Origin: Nostoc sphaeroides
GTDB lineage: Bacteria > Cyanobacteriota > Cyanobacteriia > Cyanobacteriales > Nostocaceae
Assembly (NCBI RefSeq): GCF_003443655.1
Contig: NZ_CP031941.1
Location: 243,501-307,500 of the forward strand
DNA length: 64,000 bases
Reading direction: 5' to 3'
Each line of letters starts with the position of its first letter. Position 1 is the first letter of the stretch. Shown one piece after another: positions 36,228 to 44,467 of this stretch. A program made the position numbers and the translations under genes. The notes under the pieces were generated by a model. That model searched no databases, was not told the DNA's origin, and saw nothing but the letters and a program-made list of their open reading frames with translations.

Positions 36228-36920
36228 TTATTCTGCAATGCTCTTAGCAATAGCAGTCGCATTGCCCACGGATTTTTTTGCGGCTAGTAATTGAGCAAGA
36301 GTTCTAGTGCGGAGAGGACGAGGGTCCCCTATTTCAGGAACACAAAGAATAGACAGAGACAGTTTATCAATGGTTTTTTCTGCATTGAGTAGCGAATCAA
36401 GAATTGCTTGTTTGCCACTTATAGAAGTAAGAGCATCCTCTAAAAAAGATTGGGCCTTAGCTACATCCTTTTTACAGGAGTCACTAGTAGTGCTTGAATT
36501 AGCAGCAGCAAAGTTATCCAATGTAGCTTGGGCCTGGGCTATGGCTTTTGAGAACGCTATAGAATCCGTTTTAATTGGTTTAATACGATATGGATATAAA
36601 TTCTGCGAGTATATCTCATCATTGACTAGAACAGCAGTACCATTTTGCTTGCCAGTTGCGGAAACTATTTTCCACGTCCTAGTCTGTACGTTCGCTCTGT
36701 CGGAGCTACCAGCTGTGGATACACAAAGTAAGTTTCCTTCACAGTCTATACCATTAGTATCTAAATAGCCTCCTTCCCAGTTGTTATAGCCATTTTGAAC
36801 TAAGTAAGTTCCTCCATAAATAAGGGGAAAGGTAGTTTGAGCGTTTGCATTCGGAGTTCCAAAAAACAATGTACTGATAAACAAAAATACTGCCAGAACA
36901 ACTGAACTAAGTTTTTCCAT
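36228..36920 (-). CDS. Hypothetical secreted protein
   Basis: A 230-residue protein with a signal peptide (about 1-28, ending NANA). The first half (about 35-115) is aromatic- and Gly-rich (GGTYLVQNGYNNWEGGYLD, then RTWKIVSATGKQNG), resembling a beta-rich carbohydrate-binding fold. The second half (about 120-230) is Ala/Ser-rich and helical. Two Cys pairs are possible. I recognise no family. Its stop lies directly at the edge of the MITE B4 composite. Confidence 0.65.
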   Translation of the reverse strand: MEKLSSVVLAVFLFISTLFFGTPNANAQTTFPLIYGGTYLVQNGYNNWEGGYLDTNGIDCEGNLLCVSTAGSSDRANVQTRTWKIVSATGKQNGTAVLVNDEIYSQNLYPYRIKPIKTDSIAFSKAIAQAQATLDNFAAANSSTTSDSCKKDVAKAQSFLEDALTSISGKQAILDSLLNAEKTIDKLSLSILCVPEIGDPRPLRTRTLAQLLAAKKSVGNATAIAKSIAE

Positions 36921-37607
36921 AATTTTATGCCTTTCAACTATTTACTATCTGTATAAAGCTACAAATGCAGAAAAGCCTATTCCAGAAAATCTTACCACTT
37001 CAGCTACATATTTGATCTGGCTTTTATTCTTTTAAAAAATAAAAATCAGCCTCTATTCGGAATGCCTCTTCAAGCAAAGATTTCGAGTTGGAACTATACA
37101 TCAATTTTCTTTAGTTAAATAATATAAATCTTGCTTTTGGACATAAAATACTAAATATGCACTAGCGATTTCAGCCATTAAAATAATTCGTAGCTCGTAA
37201 TTAGTAATTAAGTTTTTTAATGGGAATTTAGAACCAGAATGACATACTTGCAGCTTATCAGAAGCTCAAGTAACTTAAACCCACGGAACTTGTTAATAGT
37301 AGTTATACAAAATTTATCTAAAAATATGTATCTTATCTATACTAATAAAAAATATTTTATTGTATTGTTAGGCATTATTTCCTGGCTATAATAGCATAAA
37401 TATCTATTTTAGAAACAAAATACGTAAATCCAGTCATTTAGTAAGTAAAAAGCATATTTACTGACTATCAACACACCGACGGCTAATAGAGATAAAATAG
37501 AAATTAAAAATTCGTAAGCACAACATAATAACTATTGACGAAATGATTTTTTGATAACTGTCATAACAAATTAAACACTTTTTGATAGTCAACTTGAAGC
37601 AGAATAT
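36921..37607. other. AT-rich divergent intergenic region
   Basis: About 690 bases without an ORF or recognised repeat. It separates the secreted-protein gene from the lipid kinase gene. Base composition is distinctly AT-rich (long runs such as AATAAAAAATATTTTATTG near 37343-37361). It holds both promoters. Confidence 0.4.
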
Positions 37608-38537
37608 ATGGATGCGGATAATTGGACATATCAACTACAAAAGGTACTACCCATGAGTTCTCGCGCACTGCTGTTAGTAAATCGTCATGCCCGCCAGGGG
37701 CAAAAGGGTCTATCGGAAGCGATTGAATATCTGAAGACACTTGGCTTTGATTTAATTGAGGAGTCTACAGAAGACCCTAAACATCTTGCTGAAGTTATAC
37801 TTCGCTATCAGCATCAAGTTGACTTGGTAATCATTGGTGGGGGAGATGGGACTCTTAATGCCGCAGTAGATGCTTTAGTTGATACTCAGTTACCCTTGGG
37901 AATTTTGCCTTTAGGAACTGCCAACGACCTAGCGAGAACTTTGAAAATCCCGAATTCCCTCAGCGAAGCTTGCAAAATTATTTCATATAGAAATTTACAC
38001 CGCATCGACTTGGGTTGCGTGAACGGCAAGCACTTTTTTAACGTTGCCAGTCTGGGATTGAGTGTAAAAATTACCCAGCGACTTACCAAAGAAGCCAAAC
38101 GCCGTTGGGGAATATTTGCTTATGCCGCCACTGCATTGCAAGTGATTTGGGAAGCTAGACCTTTTACTGCGGAGATTTTAATCAATGGTGAATCAGTTCG
38201 CGTGAAAACAGTGCAAATTGCTGTGGGTAACGGCCGCTATTACGGCGGTGGTATGGCAGTGGCTGACGATGCGGCAATAGATGACCAAAGGTTAGACCTC
38301 TATAGCTTGGAGATTAAACACTGGTGGCAGATTATACTATTACTCCCTGCAATGCGACAAGGGCGACATATACATTGGGAGAGTGTACGCTCTCTTCAAG
38401 GTCAAGAAATAGAGGTGCATACTCGCAAACCGCGCCCTATCAATACAGATGGTGAAATCACTACCTACACTCCTGCTCATTTTCGGGTTATACCTAAAGC
38501 TATAGCTGTTTTAGTACCCCCAGAAATTAGGAGTTAG
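37608..38537 (+). CDS. Lipid kinase of the YegS/diacylglycerol kinase family
   Basis: A 309-residue protein with the DAGK catalytic domain: LVNRHARQG, VDLVIIGGGDGTLNAAV (nucleotide-binding GGGDGT), LGILPLGTANDLARTL, and the C-terminal NTDGE block. These enzymes phosphorylate diacylglycerol or sphingoid-type lipids using ATP. The true start may be Met16 (MSSRALLLVN), as the first 15 residues are not conserved-looking. ExoD follows after 53 bases on the same strand. Confidence 0.9.
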   Translation: MDADNWTYQLQKVLPMSSRALLLVNRHARQGQKGLSEAIEYLKTLGFDLIEESTEDPKHLAEVILRYQHQVDLVIIGGGDGTLNAAVDALVDTQLPLGILPLGTANDLARTLKIPNSLSEACKIISYRNLHRIDLGCVNGKHFFNVASLGLSVKITQRLTKEAKRRWGIFAYAATALQVIWEARPFTAEILINGESVRVKTVQIAVGNGRYYGGGMAVADDAAIDDQRLDLYSLEIKHWWQIILLLPAMRQGRHIHWESVRSLQGQEIEVHTRKPRPINTDGEITTYTPAHFRVIPKAIAVLVPPEIRS

Positions 38538-38590
38538 GAGTATTATTCTCTCTTATCTTCCTCTGCTAAAAATGTGGGAACTCGCACCAA

Positions 38591-39196
38591 ATGCATCTGA
38601 GATTTTCTCAAGATATAAAGTCCCTGTTGCAACGCCTAGCTCAACAACCGCTAACTCTAGGTGATATTTTGGCAGAAACCTCAGAACGGGGGTTCTGCCT
38701 GGTAATTACATTATTAATTTTGCCTTTTTTATTTCCTATGCCACCGGGATTAACTGGCCCTTTTGGTGCTGCTTGTTTACTGTTGTCAGCCCAAATGGTT
38801 TTAGGGAGGCGTGAGCCTTGGCTGCCAAAAAGAATTGCTAACTACAAATTTCCTCGTCCCTTTGCCCAGTTACTTTTGCAAAATTTGGGACGTCTTACCA
38901 AAGTGTTACAGAAAATCGCCCGTCCCCGATTGGCAAAAATAGCCCATAATCCTTTGATTTGGCGAATTAATGGGTTTTGTATCTCTTTGTTAACAATATT
39001 ACTAATATTACCAATTCCCTTGACAAATCCCATCCCCACTGTAGGTATTTTACTTTTGACTGTTGCCACCATTGAATCTGACGGTTTATTAATTTGCATC
39101 AGCTACGGTATTACTGTCCTAATTACCTTGTTCTTTGGATTTATTGGTTACGCAGTATGGTTAGCTCCCGGTTTGCTGCCATCTATATTTAAATAA
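38591..39196 (+). CDS. exoD: ExoD family exopolysaccharide synthesis protein
   Basis: A 201-residue membrane protein with about four helices in two pairs. The family features TLGDILAETSERGFCLVITLLILPFLFPMPPG and GAACLLLSAQMVLGRREPWLP are present, then NPIPTVGILLLTVATIESDG. ExoD was named for an exopolysaccharide phenotype in rhizobia; the biochemical role is unknown. It is probably co-transcribed with the lipid kinase. Its stop codon is immediately followed by the first of three tandem minus-strand repeat units. Confidence 0.85.
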   Translation: MHLRFSQDIKSLLQRLAQQPLTLGDILAETSERGFCLVITLLILPFLFPMPPGLTGPFGAACLLLSAQMVLGRREPWLPKRIANYKFPRPFAQLLLQNLGRLTKVLQKIARPRLAKIAHNPLIWRINGFCISLLTILLILPIPLTNPIPTVGILLLTVATIESDGLLICISYGITVLITLFFGFIGYAVWLAPGLLPSIFK

Positions 39197-39295
39197 TAAA
39201 AGCCCCCAGCTTTAGGCTGAAGGCTGTAATTTATTAGGGTGCATCTACTATTTATTACTCCGCTTTATTAATTGCCATATCCGGGAAGATTTAAC
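39197..39295 (-). ncRNA. Candidate small RNA, tandem unit 1
   Basis: On the minus strand a conserved body (TCTTCCCGGATATGGCAAT, AATAAAGCGGA, TAGATGCACCCTAATAA) ends in a GC-rich hairpin (AGCCTTCAGCCTAAAGCTGG) followed by a TTTTATTATTT tract, a complete intrinsic terminator. The unit recurs twice more at a step of about 146 bases, with the body better conserved than the spacers. No long ORF is present. Expression is inferred, not shown. Confidence 0.5.
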
Positions 39296-39342
39296 CTCTG
39301 AGCAAATTTATTTTATTATTAAATTAAAAAAACATAAACAAT

Positions 39343-39442
39343 AAAAAAGCCTTCAACTAAAAGCTGAGGGCTATGAATTATTAGGGTGCATCTACCATTT
39401 ATTAATCCGCTTTATTGGTTGCCATATCCGGGAAGATTTAAC
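39343..39442 (-). ncRNA. Candidate small RNA, tandem unit 2
   Basis: Same body as unit 1, then the hairpin AGCCCTCAGCTTTTAGTTGA and a run of seven T. Upstream on the minus strand is TTGACA, 16 bases, then TAAAAT (about 39485 to 39458), a good sigma-70 type promoter. Confidence 0.55.
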
Positions 39443-39486
39443 GTTATAAAAAAATATTTTAATTTCAAATCAGAAAATGTCAATAA

Positions 39487-39587
39487 CAAAAAAAGCCCCC
39501 AACTAAAAGCTGAGGGCTGTGATTTAATTAAGGTGCATCTACTATTTATATATCCGTCTTAGTTCTTGCTGCATCAGGAAGAATTGA
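39487..39587 (-). ncRNA. Candidate small RNA, tandem unit 3
   Basis: The hairpin AGCCCTCAGCTTTTAGTTGG and a T7 run match unit 2; the body is more diverged (TCTTCCTGATGCAGCAAG) but keeps AATAGTAGATGCACCTTAAT. It is the first unit in the direction of minus-strand transcription. Confidence 0.45.
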
Positions 39588-39830
39588 AAAAAATAGATGG
39601 CTGTAGAATTGATTTCGTTAGCTACAAAGTTAGTACTGATATCAACGAGGATAACCTACGGTATTTGACTAGGTAATCATTGACCAACTTTACAGTAATT
39701 TTACAAATATCCCGAATTTCCTTTAGATACACAAAGTTTCTGTTAATATCTCTGATGGGATATCCGCAATAGTACTAATTTAGTTTATTAGTTGGGTATA
39801 TGACTATGAAAGTTAGACGCACCCAACTTA

Positions 39831-40388
39831 ATGAAGCGATCGCAGTTTCTATTAGCCCTTGCTAGTTTTAGTATTGTCGGGGGAAGCTTTTTTCTGAGAA
39901 GAACTTTTAGCAGTACTAGGGAACCTAAAATAATAACTGATACATCACGTTACAAAGAAATTCGTAATCAACTATGGTCTGATAATGACCAAGTAAAACA
40001 TTTTCCTAATGAGATTCCCACTGATGGCAAAGATGTTCGCATTGCTTACTCTCCCGAATTTTCGCAAGGAAGTAGTTTTTTTCAAATTAGACTGAAACAG
40101 CCGCCAAACAAGATAGAAAAATTACTTTCACAATATAGAAGTAGTGCAAAGCACAAATATAGGGGTGGTAGCACAAACGACCACATAAATCAACCTAATG
40201 GTGTGCCGACAACTTTTTTCTACACCAGTGACTCTCATACAGAATCTTTTCCACCTAGTTATGAAATATTGGTATTAAATACAGAGGATAAAGGTAGACC
40301 TAGTTTCAAGTGGAATCATGGAAATAGCTACGGCGTCGCTATTAATAGTTCCGCCTCAGAAATTATCTATTGGTCTGAAAAATGGTAA
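39831..40388 (+). CDS. Hypothetical membrane-anchored protein
   Basis: A 185-residue protein with an N-terminal hydrophobic segment (about 5-23) followed by FLRRTFSS; the remainder is hydrophilic and probably outside. Conserved-looking parts are HFPNEIPTDGKDVRIAYSPEF and the Trp/Tyr-rich C-terminus YGVAINSSASEIIYWSEKW. I recognise no family. The ATG overlaps a GCGATCGC site. No operon partner. Confidence 0.6.
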   Translation: MKRSQFLLALASFSIVGGSFFLRRTFSSTREPKIITDTSRYKEIRNQLWSDNDQVKHFPNEIPTDGKDVRIAYSPEFSQGSSFFQIRLKQPPNKIEKLLSQYRSSAKHKYRGGSTNDHINQPNGVPTTFFYTSDSHTESFPPSYEILVLNTEDKGRPSFKWNHGNSYGVAINSSASEIIYWSEKW

Positions 40389-40567
40389 TTAACAATTTCA
40401 TTTTGAATTTGAATCGCCATGATAAAAATTATGAGTTTGGTTACGACCCTCTTTTTAGTACTAAATACTACTTTTCACCTTTTGAGTATATCACTTTGGG
40501 TAGTTAAAACTTATAGCCAGCATAGCTAAGATTTTAATGCTGGTTAAAAACTATCTGAATATGTATA

Positions 40568-41344
40568 ATGCCTACTGCTTTAATTACTGGTGCTTCTAGT
40601 GGTATTGGTAAAGCTTTTGCCGAGGAACTAGCTGCACGCAAGACAAATCTTGTACTCGTTGCTCGTTCGGAAGAGAAACTAAGCCAATTAGCTAAACAAC
40701 TAGAAGAACAACACAAAATTCAAGTAGAGGTTATAGTCAAAGACCTCACAGAACCTAATTCAGCATCTGCTGTATTTGATGTCACTAAAGAAAGGGGATT
40801 AACCATTGACTTATTAATCAATAATGCTGGTTTTGGTTACTATGGCGACTTTGCCGAAGGGGATGGAGAAAGACAAGTCAAAATTGTACAATTAAACATT
40901 TTGGCATTGGTAGATTTAACCCATAAATTTCTCCCCTTGATGCGGCAACGTCGTTCTGGAAGTATTATTAACGTATCCTCTATTACCGCATTTCAACCGA
41001 TACCATACCTTTCTGTTTATGCTGCCAGTAAAGCTTTTATTCTCAGCTTTAGTGAAGCACTATGGGCAGAAAATAATCAATATGGCGTCCGTATTTTAGT
41101 AACTTGTCCAGGGCCAATAGAAACAAACTTTTTTGCAGAAGCTAATTTTCCTCCAGCGCTGGCAAGTACTACAGATAAAGTGTATTCTTCCCAAAAAGTT
41201 GTTTGGGAGTGTTTAGACGCTTTGGAAAAAGGCTATCCAACTGTTATTAGTTCTGATACTAGCACTCAAATTAGAAGCAAATTATCTCGACTTGTACCGC
41301 GCAAACTTCTGTTGAATATGTTAGCAAAACACTTCAAATCCTAA
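40568..41344 (+). CDS. Short-chain dehydrogenase/reductase
   Basis: A 258-residue classical SDR. The N-terminal TALITGASSGIGKAFAEELA binds NAD(P), LINNAGFGYYG is the NNAG motif, and catalytic Ser, Tyr and Lys lie in NVSSITAFQ and YAASKAF. It resembles the DltE-like group acting on lipophilic substrates. The substrate is unknown. Monocistronic, ending before a long heptamer array. Confidence 0.92.
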   Translation: MPTALITGASSGIGKAFAEELAARKTNLVLVARSEEKLSQLAKQLEEQHKIQVEVIVKDLTEPNSASAVFDVTKERGLTIDLLINNAGFGYYGDFAEGDGERQVKIVQLNILALVDLTHKFLPLMRQRRSGSIINVSSITAFQPIPYLSVYAASKAFILSFSEALWAENNQYGVRILVTCPGPIETNFFAEANFPPALASTTDKVYSSQKVVWECLDALEKGYPTVISSDTSTQIRSKLSRLVPRKLLLNMLAKHFKS

Positions 41345-41362
41345 GTATATGTTTAAAAGTTA

Positions 41363-41612
41363 GGAGAGACGCGATTAATCGCGTTAGGAGAGACGCGATT
41401 AATCGCGTCTGTACAAAAGTTGGGAGTTGGGGGTTTGGAGTTAAAGAAAGGGGGGAATTTAAAAATCCTAACTTTTCACTCCTAACTCCTAACTCCTAAC
41501 TCCTAACTCCTAACTTTTCACTCCTAACTCCTAACTCCTAACTCCTAACTCCTAACTCCTAACTCCTAACTTTTCACTCCTAACTCCTAACTCCTAACTC
41601 CTAACTCCTCAC
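41363..41612. repeat. GAGACGCGATTAATCGCG repeats and long TCCTAAC heptamer array
   Basis: Two GAGAGACGCGATTAATCGCG units (41365-41410) are followed by a G-rich stretch and then about twenty CTCCTAA heptamers in three blocks separated by CTTTTCA (41470-41612). The array ends four bases before the stop of the S4 protein gene. Confidence 0.8.
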
Positions 41613-41615
41613 TTA

Positions 41616-42395
41616 TTAGATATACCTTGTTAATTGAACTCGGTAACGGTCTTTTTTTGTAACGGCGATTTCCCCAACTTCTAAACGTCCTTTAGAGCGA
41701 ATGGCGATTAAGTCGCCTGATTTGACTTGAGAACTAGCTTGAGTAACTTCCTTCCAATTGACGCGGACATCACCAGCATCAATGAAATCAACCATTTTGC
41801 TGCGGGACATGCCAAAACCAGCAGATGCGATCGCATCTAATCTTAAAGAAGCCTCCACAGTAGTTAATTCTTTTTTCTTTGGTTCCCTAACCCTTAATTC
41901 ACTTACCTCAATTCGCTGAGTTTTCACAGGAACCGATCGCACCTGTTTCAGGCTCAATTCCAAAAATTCCACCAACTCTGGTGCAACAATCGCCTGCGCC
42001 CCTCGTTCTCCCAAGACAATAACATCTCCCGTCTTTTCACGAACAATTCCCGTCCCCAACATTGCGCCTAAAAAGTCGCGGTGAGAGGCGGTATCAAACA
42101 GGAAATTACCAGCAATTTCTACAGCTACAAGGCTGACTTGAGATTGATCTAAGGGAAGTTCTGAACGAGCGATCGCTATTCTTTGGCGTTCAGCTTGCGG
42201 ATATCCGCCCCACGCAACTAATTGCACTTCTGTTAATCGGTTAAACACCCGTTGAATTTCTGCCAATTCTGGGGGAGACAGAAAATCAGTCAAAACCACT
42301 TCCCAAGTTTTGATGGCTTGCTCCGCTTGGTCGATTACACGAGCTACACTATCTCGATTTTCAACGCCTTTTAAAAGTTCTTCTCGTGGCAACAT
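41616..42395 (-). CDS. Photosystem II S4 domain protein (YlmH-like)
   Basis: A 259-residue protein with a YlmH-like N-terminal domain (FLSPPELAEIQRVFNRL, VSLVAVEIAGNFLF, HRDFLGAMLGTGI) and a C-terminal S4 RNA-binding domain (about 185-240, LRLDAIASAGFGMSRSKMVDFIDAGDVRVNWKE). The family is named for a link to photosystem II in cyanobacteria; related YlmH proteins act in ribosome rescue. A role in RNA or ribosome binding is the safer inference. Confidence 0.88.
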   Translation of the reverse strand: MLPREELLKGVENRDSVARVIDQAEQAIKTWEVVLTDFLSPPELAEIQRVFNRLTEVQLVAWGGYPQAERQRIAIARSELPLDQSQVSLVAVEIAGNFLFDTASHRDFLGAMLGTGIVREKTGDVIVLGERGAQAIVAPELVEFLELSLKQVRSVPVKTQRIEVSELRVREPKKKELTTVEASLRLDAIASAGFGMSRSKMVDFIDAGDVRVNWKEVTQASSQVKSGDLIAIRSKGRLEVGEIAVTKKDRYRVQLTRYI

Positions 42396-42433
42396 TCTTA
42401 AAAATTATGAGTTATGAATTGAGAATTAATCTG

Positions 42434-42964
42434 CTATAAGTATCTTGATTCTAACTTTAATTCCCATTCCAGCAGGTTTTCATCCTTAGCAATTTGTTGC
42501 ATTCCCAGTTTTTCCAAAATGCGAATCGAGGCAACATGATCGTCTGGAGAATGAGCGATAATTCTTTTGAGTTCTGGCTGAGTAAAAGCAAAATCGACCA
42601 GTGCTTCTACTGCTTCAAAAGCAAATCCCTGCTGGCGATAAGCTGATAGCACTTCATAACCCATTTCTACAGTTCCTGTCTGATCGGGTTTGCCAATAAA
42701 ACCTAAATCGCCAATTAAAGTAGAATCGGCAATGTGAATCATTAGCCAGACACCCCAACCCAACTGGGAAGGATCATCTATTAGCATCTGAGCATACATT
42801 GGGAAAATATCTAGCACCTCAGATCCATACCAATCATCAGGAACCCGTACCCCCAAAAGGCTCTCTACTTGGGGTTTATTTCTTGTCACAACGGCTTGCG
42901 CCACCTCCAAAGAACATGGAAGTAACTCAAGTCGCTGTGTTGTGATGTGTAAACTATGATTCAT
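42434..42964 (-). CDS. GNAT family N-acetyltransferase (RimJ/RimL-like)
   Basis: A 176-residue protein: TTQRLELLPCSLEVAQAV at the N-terminus, VEMGYEVLSAYRQQGFAFEAVEALVDFAF for the acetyl-CoA-binding Q/RxxGxA-like loop, and ASIRILEKLGM near the end, all as in RimJ/RimL-type enzymes. The acceptor is unknown. Its ATG immediately follows the TGA of the upstream gene on the same strand (TGAATG), so translation is coupled. Confidence 0.88.
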   Translation of the reverse strand: MNHSLHITTQRLELLPCSLEVAQAVVTRNKPQVESLLGVRVPDDWYGSEVLDIFPMYAQMLIDDPSQLGWGVWLMIHIADSTLIGDLGFIGKPDQTGTVEMGYEVLSAYRQQGFAFEAVEALVDFAFTQPELKRIIAHSPDDHVASIRILEKLGMQQIAKDENLLEWELKLESRYL

Positions 42965-43474
42965 TCAATACACAGTATTTGTGTCAGCATAACCTTGGAT
43001 ATTTTCTGGATCAAACTGACGTAATATTCGGGTTGCTTGCCGAGTGAGAGTTTCGGAACCTTGAACGGCAACTAAGTATTTACCCGCATCTAAGCGGTTG
43101 CGATAAGGTAAAGCATCACCACTTCCTACGAGTAAACCGACTCCGCCACCGACAAGCACACCACCCATAGCACCACTAGCAGCCCCCAGCAGTCCGCCAA
43201 CGATGTGATTGCCAATTTCACCCGCCCAGGCAAAAGTATCTAAACCAGTGATCAGGCTGAATGTAAAACCTGCAAAAAATCCAAATGGTATCAGCCAGGT
43301 TGCCATCAGTTGTGCTTGCTTTTTGGCTTGGTCTTTGGGGTCAATTAAGCCAAACTCGTCAGCTGTTTTATATCCTTTCCCAAGGATAGTGCTATTTATG
43401 CCTTGTTCTTCTAAAGCTAAGTAAGCAGCTTCGGCTTGAATGCGGTCTGGTAATACAGCAACAAGGTAATTCAT
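42965..43474 (-). CDS. Conserved hypothetical membrane protein with glycine-zipper
   Basis: A 169-residue protein. The N-terminus (NYLVAVLPDRIQAEAAYLALEEQGI) and C-terminus (KYLVAVQGSETLTRQATRILRQF) look like two halves of an alpha-beta sensor-like fold, flanking two Gly-rich membrane segments (about 60-80 and 87-115, VGGLLGAASGAMGGVLVGGGVG). Seen in other cyanobacteria without known function. Directly upstream of and coupled to the GNAT gene. Confidence 0.7.
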   Translation of the reverse strand: MNYLVAVLPDRIQAEAAYLALEEQGINSTILGKGYKTADEFGLIDPKDQAKKQAQLMATWLIPFGFFAGFTFSLITGLDTFAWAGEIGNHIVGGLLGAASGAMGGVLVGGGVGLLVGSGDALPYRNRLDAGKYLVAVQGSETLTRQATRILRQFDPENIQGYADTNTVY

Positions 43475-43833
43475 TGATTGTACAATTTGTCTAATAGAAG
43501 TTTTGCCTTAATTAACAGCGTATCAGTCCTTGTCAAATCATCTTGCATTGGGAGTAGAGACGCGATTAATCGCGTCTCTACAAGAGAGACGCGATTAATC
43601 GCGTCTGTACAAGAGTTAGGAGTCTTACTCCCCTTCCCTTGCAGGGAAGGGGCTGGGGGTTAGGTCTGTATTGAACTCAACTGCAAACCGCGATCGCACA
43701 AGTTATAGCGGTTCCCATTCAAATGAGGTACAAAATTATATCGCAAGGTGTAGGGGCACAGCAGTGCCGTGCCCCTACGAGTGTACGTCACTAGGCCGGG
43801 AAACGCTATAGTACAAGTTAAATGTACATCCCC
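43475..43833. other. Intergenic repeats
   Basis: Two GAGACGCGATTAATCGCG units (43557-43578, 43585-43606), a CTCCCCTTCCCTTGCAGGG repeat (43627-43650), and an element with GTTATAGCGGTTCCC / GGGAAACGCTATAGTA ends (43702-43813) containing the GTAGGGGCACAGCAGTGCC palindrome. No ORF. Confidence 0.65.
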
Positions 43834-44211
43834 TCACTTTAGCGAATCTAGTGGCTCACAAAAATTGTTCACGCCTTGCTTGAGGACATAAATCAAAACT
43901 GGTGTTGCCAAAATTTTAGGAAACGTCGGCATTGCTTTTAGATGTTCCATCATCTTTTGAGGTGAAGTATTAAGCAAATCTTCCCGATATTCTTGTTCGC
44001 AAATGACCACACGCCATTTTCTAGCCAAGGCATCTAACCACTCGGAATTTGCTCTTTCTGGTTGCTGTCCCGCCCGAATAGCTAGCGTCATCGCCGCATC
44101 TTCTAAATCTCCATCACAGTCTTCAATCAAATCCAGCGCTTCCATATCGCTAGGATCATCTGCCAATTGAGAGCGAAACTGTGCAATTTCTTGAGATGTT
44201 ACTTTAGTCAT
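43834..44211 (-). CDS. Conserved hypothetical cyanobacterial protein
   Basis: A 125-residue soluble protein starting MTKVTSQEIAQFRSQLADD at ATG 44211; the frame runs 16 codons further upstream but that stretch is basic and unlike the rest. A helical acidic N-terminal part (EALDLIEDCDGDLEDAAMTLAIRAG) looks UBA/CUE-like, and the C-terminus FPKILATPVLIYVLKQGVNNFCEPL is amphipathic. No function known. Confidence 0.65.
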   Translation of the reverse strand: MTKVTSQEIAQFRSQLADDPSDMEALDLIEDCDGDLEDAAMTLAIRAGQQPERANSEWLDALARKWRVVICEQEYREDLLNTSPQKMMEHLKAMPTFPKILATPVLIYVLKQGVNNFCEPLDSLK

Positions 44212-44375
44212 GAGTCTTTGAAAAGGCGAGCGATGCCTACGGAGGTAAACTACGGACACTCAGTTATGCTACATCATTTCACAAAATTCCTGTTAAAAAT
44301 AGGTTTTTTTACCAAAAAGCCCCATTCTTCAATGTAATTATTGAAAAATGAGGCTTTTAGAATTTTTAATTGAAA

Positions 44376-44467
44376 GTACAGGTCGGCGGAAATAAACTTA
44401 CCATTTCATTACAGCCAGAAAGCCCAAAATTAAAGCATGGGTGACTTTTAACTTCCGCCTTGCAGTA
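44376..44467. mobile_element. MITE family C, copy at the hgdD stop codon
   Basis: Left end TACAGGTCGGCGGAAATAA, right end CTTCCGCCTTGCAGTA, then CTAG (44468-44471) that also supplies the TAG stop of the TolC gene on the minus strand. The left flank is not CTAG (GAAAG), so that side has decayed. Confidence 0.7.
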
